Assembly: GCF_900105595.1 (NCBI RefSeq)
Contig: NZ_LT629784.1
Location: 4,135,001 to 4,199,000, forward strand
Length of the DNA: 64,000 bases
Reading direction: 5' to 3'
From: Stappia sp. ES.058
Lineage (GTDB): Bacteria > Pseudomonadota > Alphaproteobacteria > Rhizobiales > Stappiaceae
Shown here: piece by piece, positions 50,035 through 58,829 of the stretch
Layout: the number at the start of each line of letters is the position of its first letter
Position numbering within the stretch: the stretch's first letter is position 1
Made by a program: the position numbers and the translations under genes
Notes under the pieces: generated by a model
The model's input: only the letters and a program-made list of their open reading frames with translations
What the model was told of the DNA's origin: nothing
Databases searched by the model: none

Positions 50035-50610
50035 GTCAAAATGGGCCATTGCCAACTCCGTTCGGAGCTTGAAGCAAACCAGGTCTGATTTGGCTACCCC
50101 GTTTATGAGTGCGTCACCTAAACCGTTTTCGACCCGAAATCATGTCGGGATCAACAGACTAAAAGTCATAGGGTATCTTTGCACAGGACGCGGACCACAT
50201 GCCGTGACGCCGCCGCCGCGATAAGCGGCCGCGCCATTATCGGCGGTTCTGACCGACAATGGGTCTTTCATCCAGCCGCGATTTGAACCCGGGTGATATT
50301 CATGTCGTTCGGCGCAGGCCGAGCGATCGTCCGACGCACGGAGCTTTCATTTGTGCAACGGGGCGGGCGATCGCGGTGACCAGGGTCTGCGCGTGGTCGG
50401 ACCCTCTTCGCGGTTGGATCTTTAGATCCGATCGATTCTGGAGGGCTCGCTTCATCCTGCGCCTTCTCGTTGAGCGAACAGGCTGACTTCGAACCGCGGA
50501 CGTTTCAGGGGAGCACGTCATGGAATGCGGGATGATGCATCGGCCGCCGCGAGGCGGGATGAGCGGCCGCATCTGCCAGAAGTCGGAAAGGCTGACGACG
50601 CTACCCTTCG
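50035..50610. other. Gap, nothing recognised
   Basis: No coding frame of interest on either strand. A GGTTCAAATC-like pattern near 50280 resembles a tRNA T-loop, but the flanks do not pair. Possibly degraded IS flank. Confidence 0.4.
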
Positions 50611-51873
50611 TCAACCGGCGGTCTTGCGACCCGGTTCGCCTTGGGCGGTCGACGAGAAATGGCGAAGCCAGATTTCCGTCCGCTCCCTGTCACGTGTGTC
50701 ATATGCCGCAATCGCTTGCGCCAGATCGCCGGTGGCCTGCAAATCACGATCTTCGCCGATCTCGGTCAGCCGCATCGTATACCACGCTGTCACACCGCCT
50801 TCCGGTGGATCGGCGAACCTCGGAAATGCCGGCTTGGCCAGTTGTCGCGCGAACCACAGATTGGGCAGTGACGGCTCAAGGGCGAGCGCACGGGCCATCC
50901 CGACAAGATCGACGGCACCGCTTGCGACGGCCTCCTCGGCCTGCGCCAGTGTCTTGAACCCGCCTGTCGTCATCAAGGGCTTCGTCGTCACGTTTCGGGC
51001 ACGCCGGGCGAAATCGACAAAATAGGGGCCCCGGCCGCCGCTGTCGGACGCGGACCGGGCACCAGGGAAATACGTACCGCCGCTGACGTCGATCAGGTCG
51101 AGACCGGTCCCGTCCAGCACGGCGAGAACCGCCAGGGCATCCGTCTCGCAGAACCCTCCCTCCAACTGGTCCGAAGAATTGAGCTTCAAGGCTACTGGGA
51201 AATCCGGCCCGACGGCCGCTCGCACCGCTCCAACGACGTCCAGCAATAGCCGCATCCGTCCGTCGATGGCGCCGCCGTACCTGTCGGTGCGCCGGTTGAA
51301 CAAAGGCGAGAGGAATTGGCTGATCAGGAACCCGTGCGCTGCGTGAAGTTCGACACCGCCGAAACCCGCGTTTCGCGCCAGTCGGGCCGTTCGCGCGAAC
51401 TCCAGGGGCAGGGCCTCGATCTCCTCCTGCGTCAGTTCGCCGCAAATCAGACCCGGGAGATCGAGAGCGCTTGGTCCCTTGGGGGCGCTGATCGGCGGAT
51501 AGGACAAGGCTCCCGCATGACCTAGCTGGAGCCAGGGCCCGGCACCGTTTTCGGCGCCGGCACGGGCGAGCGCTTTGAACCGGTCGAGATCGGCGCTATC
51601 GTCGAGAACGAGGTTTCCCGGTTTTTCGGCAAATTTGCCGCTGCCCTGAACCTCTCCGATGATCGCCAGGGCCGCGCCGCCCTCGGCCCATCGTTGATAC
51701 AGTCCGATCTGCGCTTGCGTTGGATGCCCTGTTCCGTCGCCCAGGGAGTCCGACATTGCCGACTTCACGATACGATTTCGCAAGACGACACCGCACGGCA
51801 GTGGAAACGGTTCAAAAAGAATGCCGTTGCGGGTCTCATGCGTGGTTTGGCGCAAAGTGCTCATCCTCGTCAT
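50611..51873 (-). CDS. NADH:flavin oxidoreductase (Old Yellow Enzyme family)
   Basis: 420 residues, FMN TIM barrel. Family marks: RIVKSAMSDSLGDGTGHPT, LQLGHAGALSYPP, GGVELHAAHGFLISQFLSPL (His/His pair with active-site role), FNRRTDRYGG, and VDLVGMARALALEP (FMN phosphate loop). These enzymes reduce activated C=C bonds with NAD(P)H. Start may be the Met at 51864. It stands alone. The upstream region has a relic ORF on the plus strand. Confidence 0.9.
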   Translation of the reverse strand: MTRMSTLRQTTHETRNGILFEPFPLPCGVVLRNRIVKSAMSDSLGDGTGHPTQAQIGLYQRWAEGGAALAIIGEVQGSGKFAEKPGNLVLDDSADLDRFKALARAGAENGAGPWLQLGHAGALSYPPISAPKGPSALDLPGLICGELTQEEIEALPLEFARTARLARNAGFGGVELHAAHGFLISQFLSPLFNRRTDRYGGAIDGRMRLLLDVVGAVRAAVGPDFPVALKLNSSDQLEGGFCETDALAVLAVLDGTGLDLIDVSGGTYFPGARSASDSGGRGPYFVDFARRARNVTTKPLMTTGGFKTLAQAEEAVASGAVDLVGMARALALEPSLPNLWFARQLAKPAFPRFADPPEGGVTAWYTMRLTEIGEDRDLQATGDLAQAIAAYDTRDRERTEIWLRHFSSTAQGEPGRKTAG

Positions 51874-51920
51874 GATGGGGTTCGCAGCTGGAACCCGCGC
51901 GAATTTCGCAAATCGGCCCG

Positions 51921-52253
51921 TTGTCAGCTTGCGTCATTTCCTTAAGGGTTGAGGCAACGCCAAATGATGTCAACCGGGTTGAAAGCGCTCGTTTGCAGTG
52001 GTTTATCCCGAAGTCCACCGCCCGGAGGGAGGTTCTGGTCACGCAGTCCTTGAGCGAGGACGGCGCTAGGCTTCTGCTGGGCTCGGGCGATGCATTGTTT
52101 TGGCAGTTGATCCCCTGGCTGCCGCTCTTCGCAACGGAACTGTTCGCCGCGGGAGTGATGCGCAACCGTGGGCTGGCGCGCCGGGTGAACCCGCAGGCGC
52201 TGCGTTCCGCCGTGGTCTGGCTCGGCCTTGTGCTGGCCTGGCATTATCTGTGA
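51921..52253 (+). pseudogene. Possible small membrane protein or its remnant
   Basis: The frame ends WQLIPWLPLFATELFAAGVM and SAVVWLGLVLAWHYL, two hydrophobic helices separated by a basic loop, which looks protein-like. The first 50 residues do not. No family recognised and no neighbour of known link. Confidence 0.3.
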
Positions 52254-52445
52254 GCGTGGTCCCGGGCAATATCCCCTCGCGCGGGTGGGGGCGTGGCGGT
52301 TCGTTTGCTCCTCGAGGCCGAAGCCCGTCTCTGCGCTGCGCCGGTGTTGGACAAGGTTTAACATGCCGATCCGCCCGACGCGGGCCTATCCGCCGGAAGC
52401 CGGAGTGCTTGTTCCGTTTTCCGCGAACACAGGAGTTCCAACCGA

Positions 52446-52999
52446 ATGACCAGGCACCCCAAGGCCCTTGTCTTCGTATCTGCCTGCCTGGGCGGGCGCC
52501 CGATCAGGTACAACGGGTCGGGCGTCGCGATGCCCGACGCCATCTGGGCGAGATGGGAGCGCGAAGAGCGCTTGTTTCATTTCTGCCCGGAACTCGCGTC
52601 CGGTTTCCCGTACCGAGGCCAGCGGCCGAGATTGTCGGCGGAAGCTCCGGCGACATCATTGCCGGGTCCGGCGGACGCGTGATCGAAAGCACCGGTGACG
52701 ACGTCACCGATCAGTTCATGGACGGTGCCCGACTGGCGCTCGCTGCCGCTAAGGGAGCAGGTTGCGCGATCGCCGTGATGACGGATGGCAGCCCCTTATG
52801 CGGCTCCACGACAATCGATGCCGGCCGTTTCGATGGCACTCGGACACAGGGCACGGGCGTTGTCGCGCAGCTGTTCATGGATGCGGGTATTCCGGTCTTT
52901 CCTCACACCGATCTGGGGGCTGCGGACCAAGCCGTCGGGCGTCTGGAACGCGACGGCGGGAATTCCGGATCAAAGGGCTGGCTGCCAAAGCCAAGATAG
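52446..52999 (+). pseudogene. DUF523 family protein, frameshifted
   Basis: The first frame starts MTRHPKALVFVSACLGGRPI, RYNG, and FHFCPELASGFP, then a base is lost near 52607 and the family continues in the next frame as VPRPAAEIVGG, STGDDVTDQFMDGARLALAA and DGSPLCGSTTIDAGRFDGT, to 52999. All DUF523 blocks are present in order, including the SACL and SPxCGS cysteines. One lesion only. Function of the family is not known to me. Confidence 0.75.
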
Positions 53000-53002
53000 G
53001 CG

Positions 53003-53074
53003 CGTCACCCGAATCTGAACTGCGTCTCATTGTCCGGCTCGCTTTGAACGAACTTCAGATTCACAAGGGTGACG
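53003..53074 (+). repeat. Bulged palindrome H4
   Basis: 72-nt hairpin: outer stem CGTCACCC with GGGTGACG, 4-nt bulge ACAA on the 3' side, inner stem GAATCTGAA with TTCAGATTC, loop 34 nt. Same architecture as H1-H3 but with unrelated outer-stem sequence. Confidence 0.72.
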
Positions 53075-53085
53075 AGCAAATATGT

Positions 53086-53171
53086 GTTTCCAGTGTGGTG
53101 AACTTGAAATCTGCACCGGCGGTTGCCGCAGCAAATAGACGAATTTCAAATTCGAAAACCACACTGGAAAC
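53086..53171 (+). repeat. Bulged palindrome H3
   Basis: 86-nt hairpin: outer stem GTTTCCAGTGTGGT with ACCACACTGGAAAC (14 bp perfect), 4-nt bulge GAAA on the 3' side, inner stem GAACTTGAAAT with ATTTCAAATTC (one mismatch), loop 32 nt. Shares TCAAATTCGAAAA with H2. It lies 11 bp after H4 in the same orientation. Confidence 0.75.
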
Positions 53172-53224
53172 ACTTGTATCGCGGACTGCAGGAAAGAGGA
53201 GAAGTCTCCGCGACGCCGGTTACC

Positions 53225-53862
53225 TCAAGAGCCGTTTGCCGCGTCTTGCAATCGGGTCTCAATGCATATCGCCATGGCATTGTGGTGCGTTCCGCGAAGC
53301 CCGGCGATGACACCGAGACAGCCGCTTCCCTCATCATCCTGGCAAAGCTTCGATTTCGCCAGCGTCCGGGTCACCGAGATCCGGAAAGCGACGATCTTGT
53401 CGAGCATCCCTTGAATGTAGTCCGGCGGTGCGTCTGCCATGCGCCATGCAGTGTTACCGTTCAGCCTGGGCTTTTGCGCATGCGTCAGAAGGCCCACGGC
53501 CGCACGTTTCGCCTGATCATCGAATTGGAAGGCGATAGACCCATGCATGTGAACGACATGGTAATTCCATGTCGGCACATGACGATGGTGAAGCGGTTTG
53601 GTCGGATAGGAATTCGGGGAAACATATGCATCGAGGCCCCGAAAAATCACCAGGACGTCCTGACCGTTCTCGATCACGCGGTGCATGTATTTGGCGCGCG
53701 CGATATGACCGACCAGCGATCCCTCCGGCGTCCGGAGCAACGGGACGTGATTTGCGATCAGCCCCTCGCAGGTTTGTGCAACGATACAGGCAAGGGGGCA
53801 TCATCGACGAGGTCACCGATCGCCTCGGGGCTCGTTTCACGAAAGTGCCCGGGCAGATACAT
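53225..53862 (-). pseudogene. PaiB-like FMN-binding regulator, frameshifted
   Basis: ATG at 53862 opens MYLPGHFRETSPEAIGDLVD, DAPL; a base change near 53793 shifts the frame, and the rest reads ACIVAQTCEGLIANHVPLLR, LVGHIARAKYMHRV, and SYPTKPLHHRHVPTWNYHVV. All segments fit the PaiB family (negative transcriptional regulator / FMN-binding split barrel). The C-terminus appears normal to 53225. One lesion seen. Confidence 0.78.
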
Positions 53863-53983
53863 GCGGGTTTCCTGTTGCTGCGTGCCGGGTCGGCGCGCGC
53901 GTTTCTCCCGTCGGTGCATCAAGCGGACCTGCGGGAAAGCCCGTCATACCCCGGGAGGGCAAAGGCGTCGGCCGGCGCCTGTT

Positions 53984-54186
53984 CTAAGGGCCTCCGGCAT
54001 TGACCATCATGTGGCTGGTCTTCAGCACGTCGGAGGTGTCGGCCCGGCGGGTTTGCGCGGGCCGCATTCAGGCGCTTCGGCATCGCGGCGCGCGGTGATG
54101 TCGCCGCAACGCGTTCTGGAACACTTTGCCGACACCGGGCCCATCGTGCCGGGACCTATGACCCCGGTCGGTTTGTCTGCTGTCAT
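53984..54186 (-). pseudogene. Beta-hydroxyacid dehydrogenase remnant, internally deleted
   Basis: MTADKPTGVIGPGTMG at 54186 resembles the start of the same family as the gene at 13367 (GLGTMG). A second frame near 53990-54060 gives DVLKTSHMMVNAGGP before a stop at 53984. Most of the protein is lost. The assignment is from the Rossmann-like start only. Confidence 0.35.
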
Positions 54187-54402
54187 GGAGCGTCCCTTCG
54201 CTGCTGCAAGGACAAGGCTAATCCGGATCAATACTTGAGAAAAACGAATAATATGGAAACCGCGATTTCATAAATCGAAAGATACAGGGTCCGCTCCATC
54301 CGCTTTGACAATGGCGCGGCCGCCGCGTGCAGTGCGGCCGCCGAAAAGCTCCCGTCACGCATCCGCTGCGCCGTCATCGGCCGACCGTGGCGGATGGCCT
54401 TG

Positions 54403-54553
54403 GTTTGATGGTCTTCGTGCCGCGGTTCATGCCGGTCTGGGGTTGACCTGCCGGACGGAGGCGGGGCTCGGCCTGACGCCCCTGCCCGACAGCTCATTGC
54501 CGCGTCCGCCCGACATTCACTATTCGCTCGTCGAGCGCCGCCAAAACGTGTAG
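54403..54553 (+). pseudogene. LysR effector-domain fragment
   Basis: The plus frame reads LRAAVHAGLGLTCRTEAGLG and LPRPPDIHYSLVERRQNV, resembling the C-terminal part of a LysR effector domain (AAVRAGLGVT pattern). No DNA-binding domain. It is convergent with LysR copy 2. Confidence 0.4.
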
Positions 54554-54638
54554 GGGCCCGGCAAACTCGCCCGCACGCTTGCCTGTCATCTTGCCCGGCT
54601 CACCGCCGCACAGCAGACAGCTGTGCGCTGCCGGGCGG

Positions 54639-55544
54639 CTATTCGCGTTCGGCAAAAAGCGTGTCCGCCATGAAGTCGACGAAGACGCGCAGCTTCGGCG
54701 ACAGATGGCGGCTCGACGGCCACAGGATGCGGAAGGCCCCGGTGTTCTTGACAGCATCGTCCAGCACGCTGACGAGCCTGTTTTGCCTGCACAGGCTGCG
54801 GACGGCGAAGTCTGGCAGGCAGGCGATGCCGCGGCCCTGTTCGGCCATGTGAAGCAACGGTTCGATGGCGTTCGAGACGGCCGCGCGGGGAAGGTCTTCG
54901 ATCCGCGTTCCGTTCTCGTCGACAACGAGCCATTCTTCCAGCTTTCCGGTTGTGGGGTAGCGGTGGTGCAGGCAGCGATGTCGCACAAGCTCCGCCGGTG
55001 TCTCGGGCGTGCCGTGCCGCCCGAAGTAGGCCGGTGAGCCGACGAGGCGAAACCGGAACGTGCCGAGCCTGCGTGTCATAAGTCGGGAGTCTGACGGCTC
55101 TCCGGTGCGGATCACCGCGTCGTATCCTTCCTCGATCACGTCAACCAGGCGGTCACTGAAATCGAGGTCCAGTTCGATCTCCGGCCAGGCTTCCAGGAAA
55201 GCGGAGACGGTGGGCATCATCAGCATGCCCACCAGCGGCAGGCTGACGCGCAAAATGCCGGCCGGATGTGCGCGCGTCTGCGACAGTTCCAGTTCGGCGG
55301 CTTCCATTTCGCTGAAGATGCGGCGGCAACGCTCGAGGAACATCTGCCCTTCCGGTGTCAGCGTGATCGCCCGTGTCGACCGGTGGAACAGCCTGACTCC
55401 AAGGCGCTCTTCCAGACGCGCAACGGATTTCCCCACAGCGGACGACGAGACGCCAAGCTGCCGCCCCGTCGCCGTGAAGCTGCGGGTCTCCGCCGCTTGA
55501 ACGAAAACGTTCAACGCACCGAGGCTGTCCATCGGGGTCGACAT
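54639..55544 (-). CDS. LysR-family regulator of the adjacent MFS exporter (copy 2)
   Basis: 301 residues from ATG 55544 (MSTPMDSLGALNVFVQAAET), aligned with copy 1 at 7451. The helix-turn-helix FTATGRQLGVSSSAVGKSVA and the block SLPLVGMLMMPTVSAFLEAW are almost the same as in copy 1. The longer frame to 55760 runs through the intergenic region and is not coding. It is divergent from MFS copy 2, with the palindrome 55562-55576 just upstream. Confidence 0.9.
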   Translation of the reverse strand: MSTPMDSLGALNVFVQAAETRSFTATGRQLGVSSSAVGKSVARLEERLGVRLFHRSTRAITLTPEGQMFLERCRRIFSEMEAAELELSQTRAHPAGILRVSLPLVGMLMMPTVSAFLEAWPEIELDLDFSDRLVDVIEEGYDAVIRTGEPSDSRLMTRRLGTFRFRLVGSPAYFGRHGTPETPAELVRHRCLHHRYPTTGKLEEWLVVDENGTRIEDLPRAAVSNAIEPLLHMAEQGRGIACLPDFAVRSLCRQNRLVSVLDDAVKNTGAFRILWPSSRHLSPKLRVFVDFMADTLFAERE

Positions 55545-55561
55545 GATAATGGATATCCTAG

Positions 55562-55576
55562 TCCGAAGTGATCGGA
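55562..55576. promoter_or_regulatory. Palindrome shared by both LysR-MFS divergons (site 2)
   Basis: TCCGA-N5-TCGGA, in a 30-bp block that matches the first copy (8417-8448) apart from the base within the spacer and two bases further on. It starts 18 bp upstream of the LysR ATG. Likely operator for one or both LysR proteins; binding inferred. Confidence 0.6.
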
Positions 55577-55733
55577 GTTGCAGCCTGTTTTTCGCAAATG
55601 AGATTAGCCCCAGGTTCTTCCCGACATCAAACAGAACGGGAACCCTCCATGACTTCAAAGACTCGAACGGCTTTTGCTGCGGCCCGGTATCCGCTCCGCG
55701 ACCGTCCCTGCAGCTGCGACGCGAGGCGCTGAC

Positions 55734-56978
55734 ATGGGCAAGATTGGCGATCCCGCTCAAGCGGTTTACGAGCTTGCGGCATCATCCGCACGGCCTGAAT
55801 TCCCATGGGCCGGTCTGCTCGCGCTGTCGATGGCGGCCTTCATCACCATTTTGACCGAAGCCCTGCCGGCCGGCCTGCTGCCCGCCATCGGGCAGGGACT
55901 CGGCGTGTCTGAGGCGGCGGCCGGGCAACTCGTCACGGTCTATGCAATCGGCTCGCTGCTTGCAGCCATTCCGCTGACAACATTGACGCAGGGCGTCCGA
56001 CGGCGTCCGCTTCTCATGGCGGCAATCGTGGGATTCCTGTTCGTCAATACGCTCACGGCACTCTCTGAAAGCTACGCCCTCACGCTTGCGGCCCGCTTCG
56101 TGGCCGGGGTCGCGGCGGGCCTGCTCTGGGCGCTGACGGCGGGTCATGCCGCGCGCATGGCGCCTGTTCACCTCAAGGGCAGGGCCATTGCCGTGGCCAT
56201 GGCGGGAACGCCACTTGCGCTGTCGCTCGGTGTCCCGGCCGGTACGTTCCTGGGCGCGGTTTTCGGCTGGCGGGCCTGTTTCGGCCTGATGAGCGCTCTG
56301 ACGGTGGGCCTGATCTTCTGGGTGCTGGCGAAAGTCCCCGACTTTGCCGGCGAACCTGCTGCGCAGCGCCGAACCTTGCTCGGTGTCATGGCGCTTCCGG
56401 GCGTTCGACCGGTGCTGGGCGTCGTGCTCACGTTCGTTCTGGCCCACAACATCCTTTACACCTATATCGCCCCCTTCCTGGCCGAGGCCGGCATGGTCAA
56501 ACGGACCGACACCGTGTTGCTGGTCTTCGGTCTTGCCTCGCTGGTCAGCATCTGGGCCGTCGGCATGCTGGTCGACGTTCGTCTGCGCGCGCTGACCCTG
56601 ACCAGTATCGCGCTCTTTGCCGCCGCCGCGGCACTGCTGTGGGTCCGGGGAGAGGTCCCGGCCGCGATCTATGCTGCAAGCGCGGTCTGGGGGCTGGCCT
56701 TCGGCGGATGTGCGACCCTTTTCCAGACGGCAAGCGCAAAGGCGGCTGGCCCGGCGGCTGACCTTGCGCAATCCATGTTGGTAACGATGTGGAATACCGC
56801 GATCGCCGGCGGTGGTCTGATTGGCGGGCTGTTGCTTGACGAGTTCGGGGTTGCAAGCTTCGCGCCCAGCCTGCTGATCCTGATCGCGCTGGCGTTGGGG
56901 ATCACGCTTGCCGCGCGCAGACATGGATTTCCCAAGGGTAACGCATTGAACCAGGGTGAGGACCTTGAATCAGGATGA
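55734..56978 (+). CDS. MFS efflux transporter, AraJ/sugar-efflux type (copy 2)
   Basis: 414 residues from MGKIGDPAQAVYELAASSA at 55734. From PWAGLLALSMAAFITILTEA onward nearly all blocks repeat copy 1 (8592), including LGVSEAAAGQLVTVYAIGSL and FVLAHNILYTYIAPFLAEAG. Twelve helices, DHA1 type. The upstream 20 codons in the frame are not conserved. The two copies probably diverged in substrate or are redundant. Confidence 0.9.
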   Translation: MGKIGDPAQAVYELAASSARPEFPWAGLLALSMAAFITILTEALPAGLLPAIGQGLGVSEAAAGQLVTVYAIGSLLAAIPLTTLTQGVRRRPLLMAAIVGFLFVNTLTALSESYALTLAARFVAGVAAGLLWALTAGHAARMAPVHLKGRAIAVAMAGTPLALSLGVPAGTFLGAVFGWRACFGLMSALTVGLIFWVLAKVPDFAGEPAAQRRTLLGVMALPGVRPVLGVVLTFVLAHNILYTYIAPFLAEAGMVKRTDTVLLVFGLASLVSIWAVGMLVDVRLRALTLTSIALFAAAAALLWVRGEVPAAIYAASAVWGLAFGGCATLFQTASAKAAGPAADLAQSMLVTMWNTAIAGGGLIGGLLLDEFGVASFAPSLLILIALALGITLAARRHGFPKGNALNQGEDLESG

Positions 56979-57273
56979 AACGGGTTAAGGCGCAATCGGC
57001 GTCAGATCCGGAGAACAGAAAACGGGGTCACCCCGCCGCGTCTGCGCGTTTGACCGGGCAGCCCGCTCGCTCTGCACACTCTTCCCCACAGCGTTTTTTC
57101 TACACCGCTTCGCGCTGCTCGCGGTGCCAGACAGAGACGTGTGAACGACGGTCGGGCCCGCTTCAACGGGTTTTCCCGGGACACCGGCCTTCCACGCCCG
57201 CTCGAACGGGCGGATCGGAAAGGGCGTTCGCTGTGGCGGCATCGTGTGATGCGGGCGGGTGACTTCGCATCTC
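56979..57273. other. Gap between MFS copy 2 and the M81 operon
   Basis: No gene. Short GC-rich inverted repeats (CGGGGT/ACCCCG near 57022 and CGCCCG/CGGGCG near 57187) could help end transcription from the MFS gene. No T-run follows them. Confidence 0.4.
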
Positions 57274-57316
57274 TTGACAAAACAAATGAGCTATTTAAAA
57301 ATAAATTGAACATTTG
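57274..57316 (+). promoter_or_regulatory. Promoter and centred palindrome upstream of the M81 operon
   Basis: TTGACA at 57274-57279 is a perfect -35 and TAAAAA at 57296-57301 a weak -10 (16-bp spacer). Over the -10 sits a nested inverted repeat: CAAATG (57283-57288) with CATTTG (57311-57316), and ATTTA (57293-57297) with TAAAT (57302-57306), both centred at 57299.5. A repressor there would block the promoter. The RpiR protein of the operon is the natural candidate. Confidence 0.6.
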
Positions 57317-57341
57317 ATCCAAATCCACCATTGGACCGCAC

Positions 57342-58829
57342 ATGCGCATAGGCGTCGCCCGGCTTTGGCACGAGGCAAATTCCTTCTCTGTCTGTGAAAC
57401 GACGCTGGCGCATTTCCAGGATCGCGAATGGTGTCGCGGCGCGGCGGCAGCCGAGCTCTATCGGGGGACGGCCACGGAACCGGGTGGCGCATTGTCCTGG
57501 GCGGGGCGCCGCAAGGATGTCGAGCTGGTGTTTTCCCGATGCGCCTCGGCCGCGCCCGCCGGTCCCGTCGATCAGGCGCTGCTCGATAGCATCGCGCGAG
57601 AGATTGCAGAAGATCCGGCACTTGAGGGCATCGACGGTTTGTATCTGTCCCTTCATGGCGCCTGTATCGGAACGGTCGACCCCGATCCCGAAACCACTCT
57701 TGTTGCCGCGCTGCGTTCCCGGTTTCCAAATCTGCCCATCGCGGCGTCTTTTGACATGCATGCCTGTATCGCCCCTGAGCTGACCGACAGGCTCGATGCC
57801 GCGACGGTTTATCGCACCTATCCGCATGTCGACATGGCGGAGGCGGCGATCGCCACCCTCGACATGCTGGCCGGCATCATCGAAGGCAACCGCAAGACCC
57901 GCGTCTTGTTGCGGATGATCGACAAGATCCTGCCAAGCTTCAACATGCGCACCGACGGCCCCGGCCCGATGGGTGACATCGAGACGGAGGCGGTAGCGGC
58001 CGCATCGCATGGCGCAAACGACGCGGCGCTCCTCGCGGCCTATCCCTATGCCAGCTTTGCCTATGCCGACGTGCCGCAGGCCAATGCGGGCGTTCTTGTC
58101 ACCTGCGAGGACGAGAGCCGGGGGCGCGCGCTCGCCGACCATGTCGCCGGCTACATGAAATCGAACCAGATGCGGTTCCTGCCGGACCTGGCAACAGCCG
58201 AAGCGGTGCTTGCCGGTCGGCCCTGGGCCGATGGCAGCCGGGTCGCAATCCTGGAGCCCGCCGACAATCCGCTCTCCGGGGGTATTGGGGACACGCCGGG
58301 CCTGTTCGCCGCCGCACGCAATGCGGATCTGCCGGACGGCAGCGTCTTCGCCTTCTTCTGCGATCCCGAAACGGTGACGAAGGCACATCAGGAAGGCGTT
58401 GGCGCGACGTTCGCCGTTTCCCTCGGAGGGCGCCTCGATGCGCGGTTCGGCCAGCCCGTGGCCGTCGGCGCCGAGGTGCTGTGCCTGACCGACGGCCGGT
58501 TCCGCAACGAAGACGCGATGGAGCGCGGCATGCGCGTCGATCTCGGCCGCACGGCGCTTCTCAATGTCGACGGGTTGCGGGTCATCGTCACGACCGGCTG
58601 CCAGTCGCCAAACGACGCCGCCTATTTTCGCCTGCACGGCATCGACATCGACGAGGTGCCGGTGCTTCTCGCCAAGGCGAAGAACCATTTCCGTGCTGCC
58701 TTCGGCAGCCGGTTCGACGTCATCCGGTCCTGCGACACGCCGGGGCCAGCCATGGCTGACGTCTCAAGACTGCCCTTCCGAAACGTACCTCGGGAGCGCT
58801 TCAACCTGGAAAACCAGAGGGACACATGA
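57342..58829 (+). CDS. M81-family metallopeptidase (MlrC/microcystinase-C-like)
   Basis: 495 residues, zinc hydrolase. Candidate ligands are His10 (LWHEANSF), Asp138 and His140 (SFDMHA), His105 (SLHGAC) and His162 (YRTYPHVDM), all in the usual order. MlrC cleaves linear microcystin and related peptides; most members have unknown substrates. The C-terminal region has the family DUF1485 second half. Its stop overlaps the dctP start (ATGA). First gene of a six-gene operon behind a strong promoter. Confidence 0.88.
   Translation: MRIGVARLWHEANSFSVCETTLAHFQDREWCRGAAAAELYRGTATEPGGALSWAGRRKDVELVFSRCASAAPAGPVDQALLDSIAREIAEDPALEGIDGLYLSLHGACIGTVDPDPETTLVAALRSRFPNLPIAASFDMHACIAPELTDRLDAATVYRTYPHVDMAEAAIATLDMLAGIIEGNRKTRVLLRMIDKILPSFNMRTDGPGPMGDIETEAVAAASHGANDAALLAAYPYASFAYADVPQANAGVLVTCEDESRGRALADHVAGYMKSNQMRFLPDLATAEAVLAGRPWADGSRVAILEPADNPLSGGIGDTPGLFAAARNADLPDGSVFAFFCDPETVTKAHQEGVGATFAVSLGGRLDARFGQPVAVGAEVLCLTDGRFRNEDAMERGMRVDLGRTALLNVDGLRVIVTTGCQSPNDAAYFRLHGIDIDEVPVLLAKAKNHFRAAFGSRFDVIRSCDTPGPAMADVSRLPFRNVPRERFNLENQRDT

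Noticed and set aside
50275..50295. tRNA-like T-loop pattern GGTTCAAAT on the minus strand
   Set aside because: The flanking bases do not form a T-stem or acceptor stem.
53003..53171. H4/H3 as integron attC sites or a CRISPR array
   Set aside because: No RYYYAAC/GTTRRRY boxes, no integrase gene in the window, and the spacing and lengths are not those of a CRISPR array.
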